A stretch of DNA of 64,000 nt from Dehalobacterium sp040766325 (GTDB taxonomy: Bacteria > Bacillota > Dehalobacteriia > Dehalobacteriales > Dehalobacteriaceae): assembly GCA_040766325.1 (NCBI GenBank), contig JAXGQR010000008.1, forward strand, positions 62,001 to 126,000. Reading direction: 5' to 3'. This document shows positions 1 to 8,186 of this stretch, piece by piece. How positions within the stretch are numbered: the stretch's first letter is position 1; every line of letters starts with the position of its first letter. The translations under genes and the position numbers were made by a program. A model generated the notes under the pieces. That model did not search any database, was not told where the DNA came from, and worked only from the letters and a program-made list of their open reading frames with translations.

Positions 1-24
1 CAAAAAAAATTGGAGGGGATATAT

Positions 25-1539
25 ATGGCCGTAAGAGGCATCCACGCCGGTTCCCGTCGCATGGAAGGTATTGGATTGAATATGTTCACTGAAGATGAAC
101 TTTATGAGATTCACCTGGCGACATTAGATGTATTGTGGGACATCGGTTGTAAGGTAGAAAGTGAAGAAGCAATTGAGATTTTTGATGGAGCTGGTTGCAC
201 CATCGACAAAACGAACAATATAGTAAAAATTCCCGCTTATTTAGTGGAAGATGCATTGCGTTCTATCCCCAAAACTTTTAGAGCGTGCGGACGAAATCCG
301 GAAAATGACTGGATTAATGAACACAACAGACCAGGATTCGTCAACTTTGGGGAAGCTGTGCAGATGATTGACCCCTATACACGGCAAATTCGCAAAGCCA
401 AGAGAGAAGACGTAGATAATGTCACCAAAGTATGTGAATACCTAGATGAAATTATCATCTTCGAAAGAGCTTTGGCACCTTCAGAGGTAGATCCCGACGT
501 TGCTCAGGTACATATTGCTGATTCTTTCTATAACAATTGTACCAAACATGCTTATATTGGTATGAATCGTCCGGAAAACATGCGCGCTGTTGCAAAAATG
601 GGTTATGTGGTTTCCGGCGGCGAAGACAAATTCCGGGAAAGACCCTTATTCTCTCAGAGTACAGACCCGGTAAGTCCTCTTGTTCATTCCAAGGGTGCCA
701 CTGATACTTTAATTCAAGCTATTAGATGTGGTGTACCGGCCAAAATTAACTCTATGGGTCTTTGCGGTGGTACCACTTGTGTTAATTTAGCCAGTACTCT
801 GGTGACCCATAATGCAGAAATGTTGAGTATGTTTGTTCTGGGTCAATTGGTGAAGCGAGGATGCTCTTTAGTATACGGTACTTCTACGACAATGATGGAT
901 CTAAGAACAACCCAGGCAAGTGTAGGAACACCGGAATTAGCCCTCTTTAGTGCAGCTTGCGCCAAAATGGCTCAATTCTATCAAGTCCCCGTCTGGGTAG
1001 CCGGTGGGTAGACTGATAGTAAGGTTCCCGATCCTCAATCTGCTTTTGAGTTTTGCATGACCGCGATGTTACCAGCGTTAGCAGGTGCTAACATGATATA
1101 CGGTCTGGGCTTACTCGAAGGTGGTTTGACCATAGACTATGCCATGTTGGTGATGCAGAACGAAATGGTGAAGCAGATCCTGCAATGTGTAAAAGGAATC
1201 CCTGTGAATGATGAAGAAATGGCGTTGGAAGTCATTAAGTCGGTAGGACCCGGCGGCGAGTTCATTAGCCATGAGCATACATTCCAGAATTTCCGTAAAC
1301 TTTCTGCACCAGTATTATTAGACCGTCACAACCGCGACGGTTGGAAAGCAGCCGGCAGTAAGGATATTGTAGAGAAAGCCTATGAAATGGCTCATGATAT
1401 TATTGAGAATTACAAGCCGACTCCATTGCCGGAGAACATTCAGAAACAATTGAAAGATATTATTGCTGAAGCTGAGGCCGAGACAGCAGAAATTAAAGCC
1501 AAAGAAAAAGAAGCTTCCAGAAATGCTTTAAAGAAATAA
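25..1539 (+). CDS. mttB: Trimethylamine:corrinoid methyltransferase MttB, pyrrolysine-containing
   Basis: MttB family enzymes move a methyl group from trimethylamine to a cognate corrinoid protein in the cytoplasm. The reading frame is open from ATG 25 (RBS GGAGGGG at 12-18) to TAA 1539, interrupted only by TAG at 1009-1011, codon 329 of about 504. Residues around it read VAGG-TAG-TDSK, the context of the pyrrolysine in known MttB proteins, and the family sequence continues without a frame change (PDPQSAFEF, then LLEGGLTIDYA). I therefore annotate one protein with Pyl329 rather than two ORFs. Known family biology requires pylT/pylS and a corrinoid partner (MttC); neither is in the window, so they must lie elsewhere or the gene is inactive. 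An upstream TTG at 10 is also in frame but lies in front of the RBS. The gene ends at a strong shared terminator. Confidence 0.93.
1009..1011 (+). other. In-frame amber codon, probable pyrrolysine
   Basis: TAG sits between GGT GGG and ACT GAT AGT AAG. The same frame continues for 176 sense codons with MttB-family sequence, and the normal gene end is TAA. Established knowledge: MttB, MtbB and MtmB carry pyrrolysine at an in-frame TAG. Confidence 0.92.
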
Positions 1540-1551
1540 ATTTAAGAATAA

Positions 1552-1585
1552 AATCAGGGAACCGATAGGTGTCGGTTCCCTGATT
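1552..1585. terminator. Bidirectional terminator between mttB and the sigma-54 regulator gene
   Basis: Perfect 14-bp arms, AATCAGGGAACCGA and TCGGTTCCCTGATT, flank a 6-nt loop. T-rich sequence follows on the plus strand and the mirrored A-rich stretch serves the minus strand. It lies between two convergent genes. Confidence 0.85.
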
Positions 1586-1605
1586 CTTTAGGGTATTTAT
1601 TTTAC

Positions 1606-3030
1606 TTAAACATCGTTTGCAGAATTATTTTGGCGGCAATATTTTCGAATCAATCTGCTAGCTTTACTTTGGCTGGTTTTTAAAACTCGGGCAACCTCAT
1701 AAGAACTGCCTAATTCTTGATAAGCCTTAGTAATAATATTTCTTTCCGTTTCATTGATGGCTTCATCCAAGGAAAAATGCTTAATAATCGTTGTGCTGGA
1801 TTCACCGGACGCTGTATCTTCAAAAAAATGTTTTGGCAAATGGTGATCTTCAATGATCGTTTCCGGCGTGACCACCACTATTCTTTCGATAGTATTTTCC
1901 AGTTCCCGCACGTTACCCGGCCAGGAATATTCAGCAAGTATATCTAAGGCTGACTTGGAGATGGTATGAGATACCTTATACTTATTATTAAATTTATCTA
2001 GAAAAAAATTAACAAAGTGGGTTATTTCCTCTTTACGTTCTCGTAAAGGAGGAATTTCGATTTCAAAGATGTTTAAGCGATAATAAAGGTCTTCCCGAAA
2101 GGTTTCTTTCTCGACCATTTCTTTCAGATTACGATTCGTTGCGGCGATAATGCGGCAATTAGCCGTCTGTACCTCTCGTCCACCTACTTTAAAATACTTA
2201 TTGTCTTGAAGAACCTGCAGCAGCTTTGCTTGCATTTTCATGGGCAGTTCACCAATCTCATCCAAGAATAAAGTTCCCTTATCTGCCAGGTTAATTAAAC
2301 CGATTTTTCCTTTTTCATTGGCTCCGGTAAAAGCACCCTTGGCATAACCGAATAATTCCGATTCCATTAATTCACTAGGTATCGATGCGCAATTAATAGG
2401 AATAAAAGGGCCCTTTTTACGGGTACTTTTGCTGTGAATGTATTTAGCAATTATCCCTTTCCCAGTTCCGGATTCCCCTAGCAAAAGTACGGTAGAATCA
2501 ACTGCCGCAATCCTATTGGCCAGTTCTAAAAGATCGGTCATTTTTTTACTTTTACAAATAAAACCGGGATGGCTTAATTCTTTCTTTTTTAACTTTTCTA
2601 CTTCGTTTTTATAGTGGTTTAACATGCGCATGCTATTTTCCAGCTCAAATTTAACGCCTTCCGTTTCCGTAATATCTCGGGAATTTTCAATTACCAATTC
2701 CAAATTGCCATCCTCATCCCAAATTGGGTTAGCTGTGGTTAGCAGGGTTTTTCCGGTGCAAGTTTTTTGTTCCAAAGTAAAGCTTCTTTTTCTTTTAATG
2801 GCTATCGGACTAACCCGTGGACCCCAAAGATTCCGCGCAGAAATCTCTTGGGAACTTTTGCCAATAATATCTTCTGCCTTAACACCACAATGCTTTTCTA
2901 CGGCTTTATTAACATATACGACGATGCCTTCTGAGTTGGTGACATAGATTTCATCAAAAGAATTATCTAGTATTTTTTTTAGTGTTTCGTAGTCTAATTT
3001 TGTAATTGGCTTTTTGGGATGTTGAGACAT
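1606..3030 (-). CDS. PAS-domain sigma-54-dependent transcriptional activator
   Basis: Enhancer-binding protein of 474 residues that would activate RNA polymerase with sigma-54. Domain order seen: an N-terminal PAS sensor at about residues 15-125 (FDEIYVTNSEGIVVYVN), a short coiled linker, an AAA+ domain at about 155-390 with Walker A GESGTGKG (185-192), the sigma-54 contact loop GAFTGA (232-237) and Walker B LFLDEIG (254-260), then a C-terminal Fis-type helix-turn-helix (about 430-470). There is no receiver domain, so the PAS domain probably senses a small molecule directly. The start has a GGAGGG RBS. It is divergent from the kinase-permease operon, which carries a sigma-54 promoter, so that operon is the likely target. 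The ligand is unknown; a methylated amine is an inference from context. Confidence 0.93.
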   Translation of the reverse strand: MSQHPKKPITKLDYETLKKILDNSFDEIYVTNSEGIVVYVNKAVEKHCGVKAEDIIGKSSQEISARNLWGPRVSPIAIKRKRSFTLEQKTCTGKTLLTTANPIWDEDGNLELVIENSRDITETEGVKFELENSMRMLNHYKNEVEKLKKKELSHPGFICKSKKMTDLLELANRIAAVDSTVLLLGESGTGKGIIAKYIHSKSTRKKGPFIPINCASIPSELMESELFGYAKGAFTGANEKGKIGLINLADKGTLFLDEIGELPMKMQAKLLQVLQDNKYFKVGGREVQTANCRIIAATNRNLKEMVEKETFREDLYYRLNIFEIEIPPLRERKEEITHFVNFFLDKFNNKYKVSHTISKSALDILAEYSWPGNVRELENTIERIVVVTPETIIEDHHLPKHFFEDTASGESSTTIIKHFSLDEAINETERNIITKAYQELGSSYEVARVLKTSQSKASRLIRKYCRQNNSANDV

Positions 3031-3180
3031 TCTTTTCCCTCCAGTCTCTACCTAACCGAAAACTAAATTTTCATGCGGATTAGTAATAATCTTATTATAT
3101 ACTCTTTTTGATCTAAGGTAAAGAATTCGAGCTTTGAAAAAGCTAAGAATGACACTTTTTAATGAAATTCTAAGTAATTC

Positions 3181-3198
3181 GTGACTCAAAGAAGTCAC
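3181..3198. promoter_or_regulatory. Inverted repeat, candidate upstream activator site
   Basis: GTGACT and AGTCAC arms separated by 6 nt lie about 75 bp upstream of the -24 element. That is a usual position for enhancer sites of sigma-54 activators, and the divergent regulator gene is next to it. The assignment is inferred from position and symmetry. Confidence 0.5.
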
Positions 3199-3270
3199 AA
3201 ATGACTTGCGGTAATCTTGCCATGAATGATGAGATTCTTGCTATTTGGCAGTTTCCTTGAACAATAGATA

Positions 3271-3286
3271 TGGCATGATATTTGCA
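3271..3286 (+). promoter_or_regulatory. Sigma-54 (-24/-12) promoter
   Basis: TGGCATGATATTTGCA matches the sigma-54 consensus TGGCAC-N5-TTGCA, with GG and GC exactly 10 bp apart. It lies about 130 bp upstream of the phosphotransferase start and downstream of the inverted repeat, facing the operon. The rest of the 388-nt gap between the divergent genes shows no other gene. Confidence 0.85.
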
Positions 3287-3418
3287 ATGTTATTATTAAT
3301 ATTAAAGAATTGTTAAGAAATAGTTAAAACGTACAACGTACTATTTCGCTTTAAAATTTTTATGAAAGGAGGATGGATTAATTCGGCGAGTAAGAAAATA
3401 TGAAACAGGAGGGATAAA

Positions 3419-4636
3419 ATGGATACAAGCCGGATGCTTCAATTAACAGACCTTAATACCAGTGAATTGTTTACTCTTTATACTCAAAGTGAAAAACTAA
3501 TGGAAGTTGCTACAGATTTTAAAAGTAAATTGGAGTTAGCACTGGCCAGAAATCAGATTATTGACGCTTTGGAGTATTATGACCTGGGTAAGGTCACCGA
3601 TGTATACCAAATTTTTGGTGGATATGTTAACACTAGTTTTGGGGTTTATACGGAAAAGGATGGCAAACAATATAACTATTTTGTCAGAAAGTACAAAAAA
3701 GGCATTCAAGAAAAAGAGATGGAGTTAGAGCATTCATTAATAGATTTTTCCATAGCTAATGGTTTAGATGTTGCAGCGGGTCTGATTCGTAGTAAAGATG
3801 GTAAGACATTTATTAAATTACCTGAGGAATTTGATGGGCAAATAGAATATCGCTACTTTGCTGTTTATGATTATCTTGATGGGGAAGATAAATACACTTG
3901 GATTGATCCTTATCTAACAGATGAGGAGTTTGCTAATTTTGCCGCACTTTTAGCTAACTTCCATAATGCTTCCCGTAATTTTGACCCCAGAGGCAGGGAA
4001 AGAGTGGAACCAAAGATTTTGGATTTTGTTAAAATTTTACCGGGTACTTTTAAAGAATTTGCTCAAACCGGTTATAACGATAAGTTTCATTCCTTTTATT
4101 TAAGAAACCTTGATGATATTTTAGCAGTTCTTGACCGCATCAGAGTTGCTGATGAAGATGTAGCCAAGATGATTTTTAACCCTATTCATTCCGACTATCA
4201 TCCGGGTAATGTTAAATTCCGCGATGGTCAAGCAGTGGGTATTTTTGATTTTGACTGGGCAAAAATTGATTTGCGTTTATTTGATGTTTGTTTTTCCATT
4301 GTCTATTCTTGCTGCGCCTGGGAAGACCTTCCTGATGGATCTACCGATGGAGATCTGCGCTTAGACAAATGCAAGATTTATTTAGAGGGTTATCAGAATA
4401 AACTGAAGGAATTAGGTGGACTGGAACCCCTAAATGAAACAGAGAAAAAGCATCTTCCGCTGATGATTGAAGCAGCTAATGCCTATTTAATTAACTGGTG
4501 TCTCTCTTCTTATTATGCGGATCAGGAAAACCTGAATGAGTATGAGTATTTGGCATATCTCACCCACCAGGTTAAAATGATGAAATGGATTGAAGAACAC
4601 AAATCAGATTTGGCAGAACTAGCCGCTTCTATCTAA
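3419..4636 (+). CDS. Phosphotransferase of the choline kinase / aminoglycoside phosphotransferase (APH) fold
   Basis: A 405-residue kinase-like protein. The APH/choline-kinase catalytic loop is visible at about residues 257-263 (HSDYHPGN), followed about 13 residues later by the metal-binding FDFDWAK, so ATP-dependent phosphorylation of a small hydroxyl compound is likely. The N-terminal lobe reads VTDVYQIFGGYVNTSFGVYT, a nucleotide-binding loop typical of the fold. RBS AGGAGG precedes ATG 3419. It is the first gene after the sigma-54 promoter and is followed 44 nt later by a DMT permease. This resembles the licA (choline kinase)-licB (choline permease) pair of other bacteria, so a choline-like substrate is a reasonable guess but is not shown. 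Homoserine-kinase-type or methylthioribose-kinase-type activity is an alternative. Confidence 0.75.
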   Translation: MDTSRMLQLTDLNTSELFTLYTQSEKLMEVATDFKSKLELALARNQIIDALEYYDLGKVTDVYQIFGGYVNTSFGVYTEKDGKQYNYFVRKYKKGIQEKEMELEHSLIDFSIANGLDVAAGLIRSKDGKTFIKLPEEFDGQIEYRYFAVYDYLDGEDKYTWIDPYLTDEEFANFAALLANFHNASRNFDPRGRERVEPKILDFVKILPGTFKEFAQTGYNDKFHSFYLRNLDDILAVLDRIRVADEDVAKMIFNPIHSDYHPGNVKFRDGQAVGIFDFDWAKIDLRLFDVCFSIVYSCCAWEDLPDGSTDGDLRLDKCKIYLEGYQNKLKELGGLEPLNETEKKHLPLMIEAANAYLINWCLSSYYADQENLNEYEYLAYLTHQVKMMKWIEEHKSDLAELAASI

Positions 4637-4680
4637 ATTAAAGATAACAAAAAAACAGCTTTTTAGAAAGGGGTTATACA

Positions 4681-5736
4681 ATGGCAAATCCAGCAGCTCA
4701 AGAGGCTTTAGTTGCGCACCAACTTAAATATGCGAAAAAAGGTCTAGGTTGGGGGATTTTTTCTGGAGCCACATGGGGACTTCAAGGGACTTTATTGTAT
4801 TATGTTGCCTTAGCACTTTCACCTTTTTTTGTGGAAGATTACGGGCTATGGATGGTTGTACTTGGTTCATTAGCAGGAGCCGCGATGCATGACGGTTTTG
4901 CAGGATTATGGTTGGCTATAATCAATATTTTTACCGGTCGCTGGAGAGAGTATGGTCGTACTCTTAAAACATGGCCGGGCAAATTGGTTTGTTTAGCAGC
5001 CCTATGCGGAGGACCAATTGGGATGGCCGGTTATTTAGTGGGAATTAGTTTAGCTACACCAACGTATGCCTTAGCTATTTCCGCTACCTATCCTGCCTTA
5101 GGTGCTATTTTGGGAGTTTTCATTCTTAAAGAAAGAATCGTTCCTCGGGTTTGGACCGGTATCATTGCATGTACGATTGGTGCTTTTATCGTTGGATATG
5201 CACCTCCAGAAGGGGGAATTGAGCAATATCCCTATTTCTATCTAGGTATTGCTTTGTCTTTCTTGCCAGCATTTGGTTGGGCTTTAGAAGGTGTAATTTC
5301 GACCTATGGTATGGATATGGTGGATCCTGATATCGCCATTGGGATCCGGGAAACGACTTCATTTATTGTTATATTACTAGTTGTATTGCCGGTCATCGGA
5401 ATGATTGGCGGCGAAGGCTTGGCTGCCGGTTGGAAGATATTTGGCGGTGCTCTCGCAGCAGGCTCCCCGGCTATGTGGGTAGCTGTGGCAGGTTTGTCGG
5501 GGGGGCTATCTTATTTGGGTTGGTATCGCGCGTTGAATATGACAGGTGTAGGGCGTGCTATGGCTTTTAACGTCACTTATGCATTGTGGAGCATTCCTTT
5601 TGGTTGGTTGTTAGCGATGGCTCAGGGTGTGGACTACACAGTAACCAGCACAGCTATCATCGGGGCTATCATTATTACAACCGGAACCATTTTGGTTGTA
5701 GCCAATCCTAAAGAACTGTTAAAATTGAGAAACTAA
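4681..5736 (+). CDS. DMT-superfamily (EamA-type) permease
   Basis: Integral membrane protein of 351 residues with about ten hydrophobic segments in two EamA-like halves. The first half carries GIFSGATWGLQGTLLYY near residue 27 and the end of half one reads PALGAILGVFILKERI, a typical EamA signature. The second half shows LSGGLSYLGWYRALNM. It probably moves a small metabolite. A GAAAGGGG RBS precedes ATG 4681. It lies between the APH-fold kinase and a small protein gene in the sigma-54-driven cluster. By analogy with LicB it may import a quaternary amine; that is inferred from neighbourhood, as DMT proteins transport many substrates. Confidence 0.8.
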   Translation: MANPAAQEALVAHQLKYAKKGLGWGIFSGATWGLQGTLLYYVALALSPFFVEDYGLWMVVLGSLAGAAMHDGFAGLWLAIINIFTGRWREYGRTLKTWPGKLVCLAALCGGPIGMAGYLVGISLATPTYALAISATYPALGAILGVFILKERIVPRVWTGIIACTIGAFIVGYAPPEGGIEQYPYFYLGIALSFLPAFGWALEGVISTYGMDMVDPDIAIGIRETTSFIVILLVVLPVIGMIGGEGLAAGWKIFGGALAAGSPAMWVAVAGLSGGLSYLGWYRALNMTGVGRAMAFNVTYALWSIPFGWLLAMAQGVDYTVTSTAIIGAIIITTGTILVVANPKELLKLRN

Positions 5737-5749
5737 AGGAGTGAGACTG

Positions 5750-6034
5750 ATGGCTAAAGATATATTACCGTTACGGTTTAGGGTCTTACATTATGCTTCC
5801 CAAAAAGATTCTTTTAATTACCAAGATCTACTCAGGGATTTAAAAGAGGAATATGGCACTGACGGGCAATTTAACAAAGGTATGATGAATTTGCATATCG
5901 ATTCCTTACGGGCTGTGGGTATGCTAGAAGAAGTAGATGTAGATTTTGATAAAAACAAGGAACTTATAGTGCAATATAAAATTACCGATTATGGACGGGA
6001 TAGACTAAGCTATTTACCCAAAGAATGGCGGTAG
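5750..6034 (+). CDS. Small hypothetical protein, possibly winged-helix
   Basis: A 94-residue charged protein that I do not recognise. ATG 5750 is preferred over GTG 5741 because the AAAGGAG RBS (5736-5741) is 8 nt upstream. The pattern of short helices ending in YKITDYGRDRLSYLP resembles the wing and last helix of small winged-helix proteins (PadR/MarR-like: YxITxxGRxxL), so DNA binding is possible. It follows the permease by 13 nt and is surely co-transcribed with it. Two hairpins separate it from the downstream methyltransferase gene. A regulatory role in the cluster is inference. Confidence 0.6.
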   Translation: MAKDILPLRFRVLHYASQKDSFNYQDLLRDLKEEYGTDGQFNKGMMNLHIDSLRAVGMLEEVDVDFDKNKELIVQYKITDYGRDRLSYLPKEWR

Positions 6035-6059
6035 AGAGATAATAAAAACTGACATTATG

Positions 6060-6091
6060 CCGGATCTGCTTCATTGAGGACCAGATCCGGC
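6060..6091 (+). terminator. Hairpin after the kinase-permease genes
   Basis: GCCGGATCTG pairs with CAGATCCGGC around a roughly 12-nt loop. Only a modest T-tract follows (TTGTTTC), so termination may be partial, leaving some read-through to the methyltransferase gene at 6191. Confidence 0.55.
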
Positions 6092-6113
6092 AGATCATTG
6101 TTTCAAAAATGAG

Positions 6114-6154
6114 TTTCTATTATACACACTATATTACGGTGTGTATAATAGAAA
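6114..6154. promoter_or_regulatory. Perfect 16-bp inverted repeat upstream of the second methyltransferase gene
   Basis: Arms TTTCTATTATACACAC and GTGTGTATAATAGAAA are exact reverse complements around a 9-nt loop (6130-6138). It ends 36 nt before ATG 6191 and has no T-tract, so it looks more like an operator or an mRNA hairpin controlling the next gene than a simple terminator. Each arm also contains a TATTAT/TATAAT-like -10 sequence. Confidence 0.6.
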
Positions 6155-6190
6155 TAAAATTAATAAATAAGTTATTTAAGGAAAGGGGTT

Positions 6191-7639
6191 ATGATAGTGG
6201 AATACGCAAATTTTTTTAACCCTACACAATTACAAAGGCTCCATGACGCTTCTTTGGAAATTTTAGAAAACGTGGGTATGTTGGTTCATAATGAAAAAGC
6301 ACGCAATATTTTCAAAAAGCACGGCTGCATTGTTGATGAGCAATCTGCCTTAGTGAAATTCCCCCCAAAAGTAGTGCAAGAATGCTGTCAATCCTTTGTG
6401 CCTACTTATACATTTACCGCTCAGGACCCTCAGTTTGATCGCACTTTACCGGATCATGGACCGGTGGTAGTGACGGCTAGTTCGGCTCCTAATGTAATTG
6501 ATCCGAAAACGGGACTGGAAAGAAGGGGTACATCAACGGATATTGCAAACATTGCCCATCTCATCAATGAGCTTCCGGCCTTTGATGTTTTTTCCATCTC
6601 CGTTCTGGCAGATGATGCGCCGAAGGATCAAATCAGTATCTCCCGGTTTTATCCCGCTTTAAAAAATTGCAAAAAACCGGTGCGCAGCAATACTCCCACG
6701 ATTCGGGATTTGGAACAGGTTCTGGAACTAGGATTTACTATTGCCGGCAGTAAGGAAGCTTATATGGAAAGACCTTTTATTAATCACCATTATTGTCCCG
6801 TTGTTTCCCCTCTAACCTTTGATGTGGAATCCACGGAATCCGTAATCTACTTAACGGAAAAAGGTCTTCCTGTCTATGGGACCATCGTACCCAATGCCGG
6901 GCTTACTTCGCCCATGAGTTTATTGGGTACACTGACCATGGGGAATGCTGAATTTTTAGCTTTATCTTGCTTGATTCAGATGATTCGTCCTGGGGCTCCC
7001 TTGATTTATGCCGTATTAAGTACCGTGGCCGATTTGCGTACAGGGGCATATGCTTCCGGTGGGATTGAAACCGGTATCCTCCAAATGGGGCATACCATGA
7101 TGGCTCGATTCTATAATGTTCCTTCCGGCGGTTATATCGGTCTCACTAATGCTCAGACCACAGATGCCCAATCCGGTTATGAGACAGGCATGAACACAAC
7201 CGCAGCCCTTTTGGCAGGTGCCGATCTCTTTAATATGGGTGGCTTATTGGGTGGTTTGATGGCTTTTGATTTTGCCAAGGCTGTTATGGATAATGAAATT
7301 GCGATGATGCTGAAACAAGTGAAGAAGGGCATAATCTTTAGTGAAGAAGAACTCTGTCTTGATTTGATCAAAGAAATCGGACCGGGCGGTTCTTACATTG
7401 AGGCCATGCATACGATGGAACATTTACGGGACGTCGCTTTTTATCCTAAGGTAGCCGATCGGGAAATGAGATCCCAATGGTTAGTAAGCGGCCAGTTGAA
7501 TGCACGGGATCGTGCCCTTGCAGAAGCCAATCGGATTCTTTCCCAGGAAAACCCGGCTAGATTTTCCGCAGAATTAGATGCTAAAGTGCGGGCTCATTTC
7601 CCCAATTTAGTGCCTGGGGATTGCAAGTGGGAAGCTTAA
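6191..7639 (+). CDS. MttB-superfamily methyltransferase lacking pyrrolysine (MtgB-like)
   Basis: A 482-residue COG5598/MttB-family protein that probably demethylates a quaternary amine and methylates a corrinoid protein. It aligns with the upstream MttB without gaps around the active site: FYNVPSGGYIGLTNAQ against FYQVPVWVAGG-Pyl-TDSK, so leucine replaces pyrrolysine. Known family facts: Pyl-free members act on quaternary amines such as glycine betaine (MtgB), carnitine or proline betaine rather than trimethylamine. RBS GAAAGGGG precedes ATG 6191. It follows the sigma-54 kinase-permease genes after two hairpins and may be co-induced or separately controlled. The substrate is unknown. No corrinoid-binding partner gene is adjacent, which is unusual for a complete methyltransferase operon. 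Confidence 0.85.
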   Translation: MIVEYANFFNPTQLQRLHDASLEILENVGMLVHNEKARNIFKKHGCIVDEQSALVKFPPKVVQECCQSFVPTYTFTAQDPQFDRTLPDHGPVVVTASSAPNVIDPKTGLERRGTSTDIANIAHLINELPAFDVFSISVLADDAPKDQISISRFYPALKNCKKPVRSNTPTIRDLEQVLELGFTIAGSKEAYMERPFINHHYCPVVSPLTFDVESTESVIYLTEKGLPVYGTIVPNAGLTSPMSLLGTLTMGNAEFLALSCLIQMIRPGAPLIYAVLSTVADLRTGAYASGGIETGILQMGHTMMARFYNVPSGGYIGLTNAQTTDAQSGYETGMNTTAALLAGADLFNMGGLLGGLMAFDFAKAVMDNEIAMMLKQVKKGIIFSEEELCLDLIKEIGPGGSYIEAMHTMEHLRDVAFYPKVADREMRSQWLVSGQLNARDRALAEANRILSQENPARFSAELDAKVRAHFPNLVPGDCKWEA

Positions 7640-7668
7640 AACCTAGACTCGATTCATTTTAGATAAAG

Positions 7669-7707
7669 AAGCAGTGTCCTCATCATGAAGTTGGTGGACA
7701 CTGCTTT
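7669..7707 (+). terminator. Terminator after the Pyl-free methyltransferase gene
   Basis: AAGCAGTGTCC pairs with GGACACTGCTT, followed by TTGTTT. It lies 30 nt after the stop codon. Confidence 0.8.
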
Positions 7708-7811
7708 GTTTCAGGTGACCAGGAGTGAATGCAACTTTTGCTTGACTCATCTTCATGATTTTGTTACACTTAATTTTAGAAAAGTTTATTTTTTACAAAA
7801 ACTAAACAAAA

Positions 7812-7817
7812 TATAAT
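7812..7817 (+). promoter_or_regulatory. Probable -10 element of the cobalamin operon
   Basis: A perfect TATAAT sits about 7 nt before the riboswitch starts, preceded by T-rich sequence (TTTACA at 7792) with non-ideal spacing. A second possible promoter is TTGACT 7742-7747 with TACACT 7765-7770 (17-bp spacing). Confidence 0.45.
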
Positions 7818-7823
7818 AGTAGT

Positions 7824-7990
7824 ATATGGTGCCCAGTTAATGGGTTAAAAGGGAAAACGGTTCGAAACCGTTGCAGCCCCCGCTACTGTGAAATGGGTAT
7901 GAACTCCTATGAAGCCATTGGGTAACCGAGAAGGCTGGATAGTAAGATGATCCATAAGCCAGGAAACCTGCCATGTACTTGGTTAATGTT
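7824..7990 (+). ncRNA. Cobalamin (AdoCbl) riboswitch
   Basis: The hallmark conserved core GCAGCCCCCGCTACTGTGA (7873-7891) and the B12-box-like AAGCCAGGAAACCTGCC (about 7956-7972) are both present, with the expected paired elements between them (for example ACGGTTCGAAACCGT). It precedes the cob/cbi operon and a terminator hairpin, so coenzyme B12 binding most likely promotes premature termination. Confidence 0.95.
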
Positions 7991-8035
7991 TTCTGCCTCG
8001 GGAGAGAGGATGAAATACTATTTTTGTTTTTATTT

Positions 8036-8060
8036 CCCGCACAGGTTGTGCGGGATTTTT
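8036..8060 (+). terminator. Riboswitch expression-platform terminator
   Basis: CCCGCACA-GGT-TGTGCGGG followed by ATTTTT lies 45 nt after the aptamer. This is the intrinsic terminator expected of an attenuation-type cobalamin riboswitch. About 125 nt of leader with no gene separates it from cobU. Confidence 0.9.
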
Positions 8061-8186
8061 AATTTTAAGGAAATTTTGATTTAATTAATCATGAGAAGTG
8101 TATTTATTAGCATGTGTATTGATATAAAAAATACCTGAACCGAATAAGGAAGCACCGATAAAATTTATGATAAGAGGGTAATTATA

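Noticed and set aside
1009..1011. Nonsense mutation splitting mttB into two genes
   Set aside because: The TAG is exactly at the known pyrrolysine position with conserved flanks, and the frame continues.
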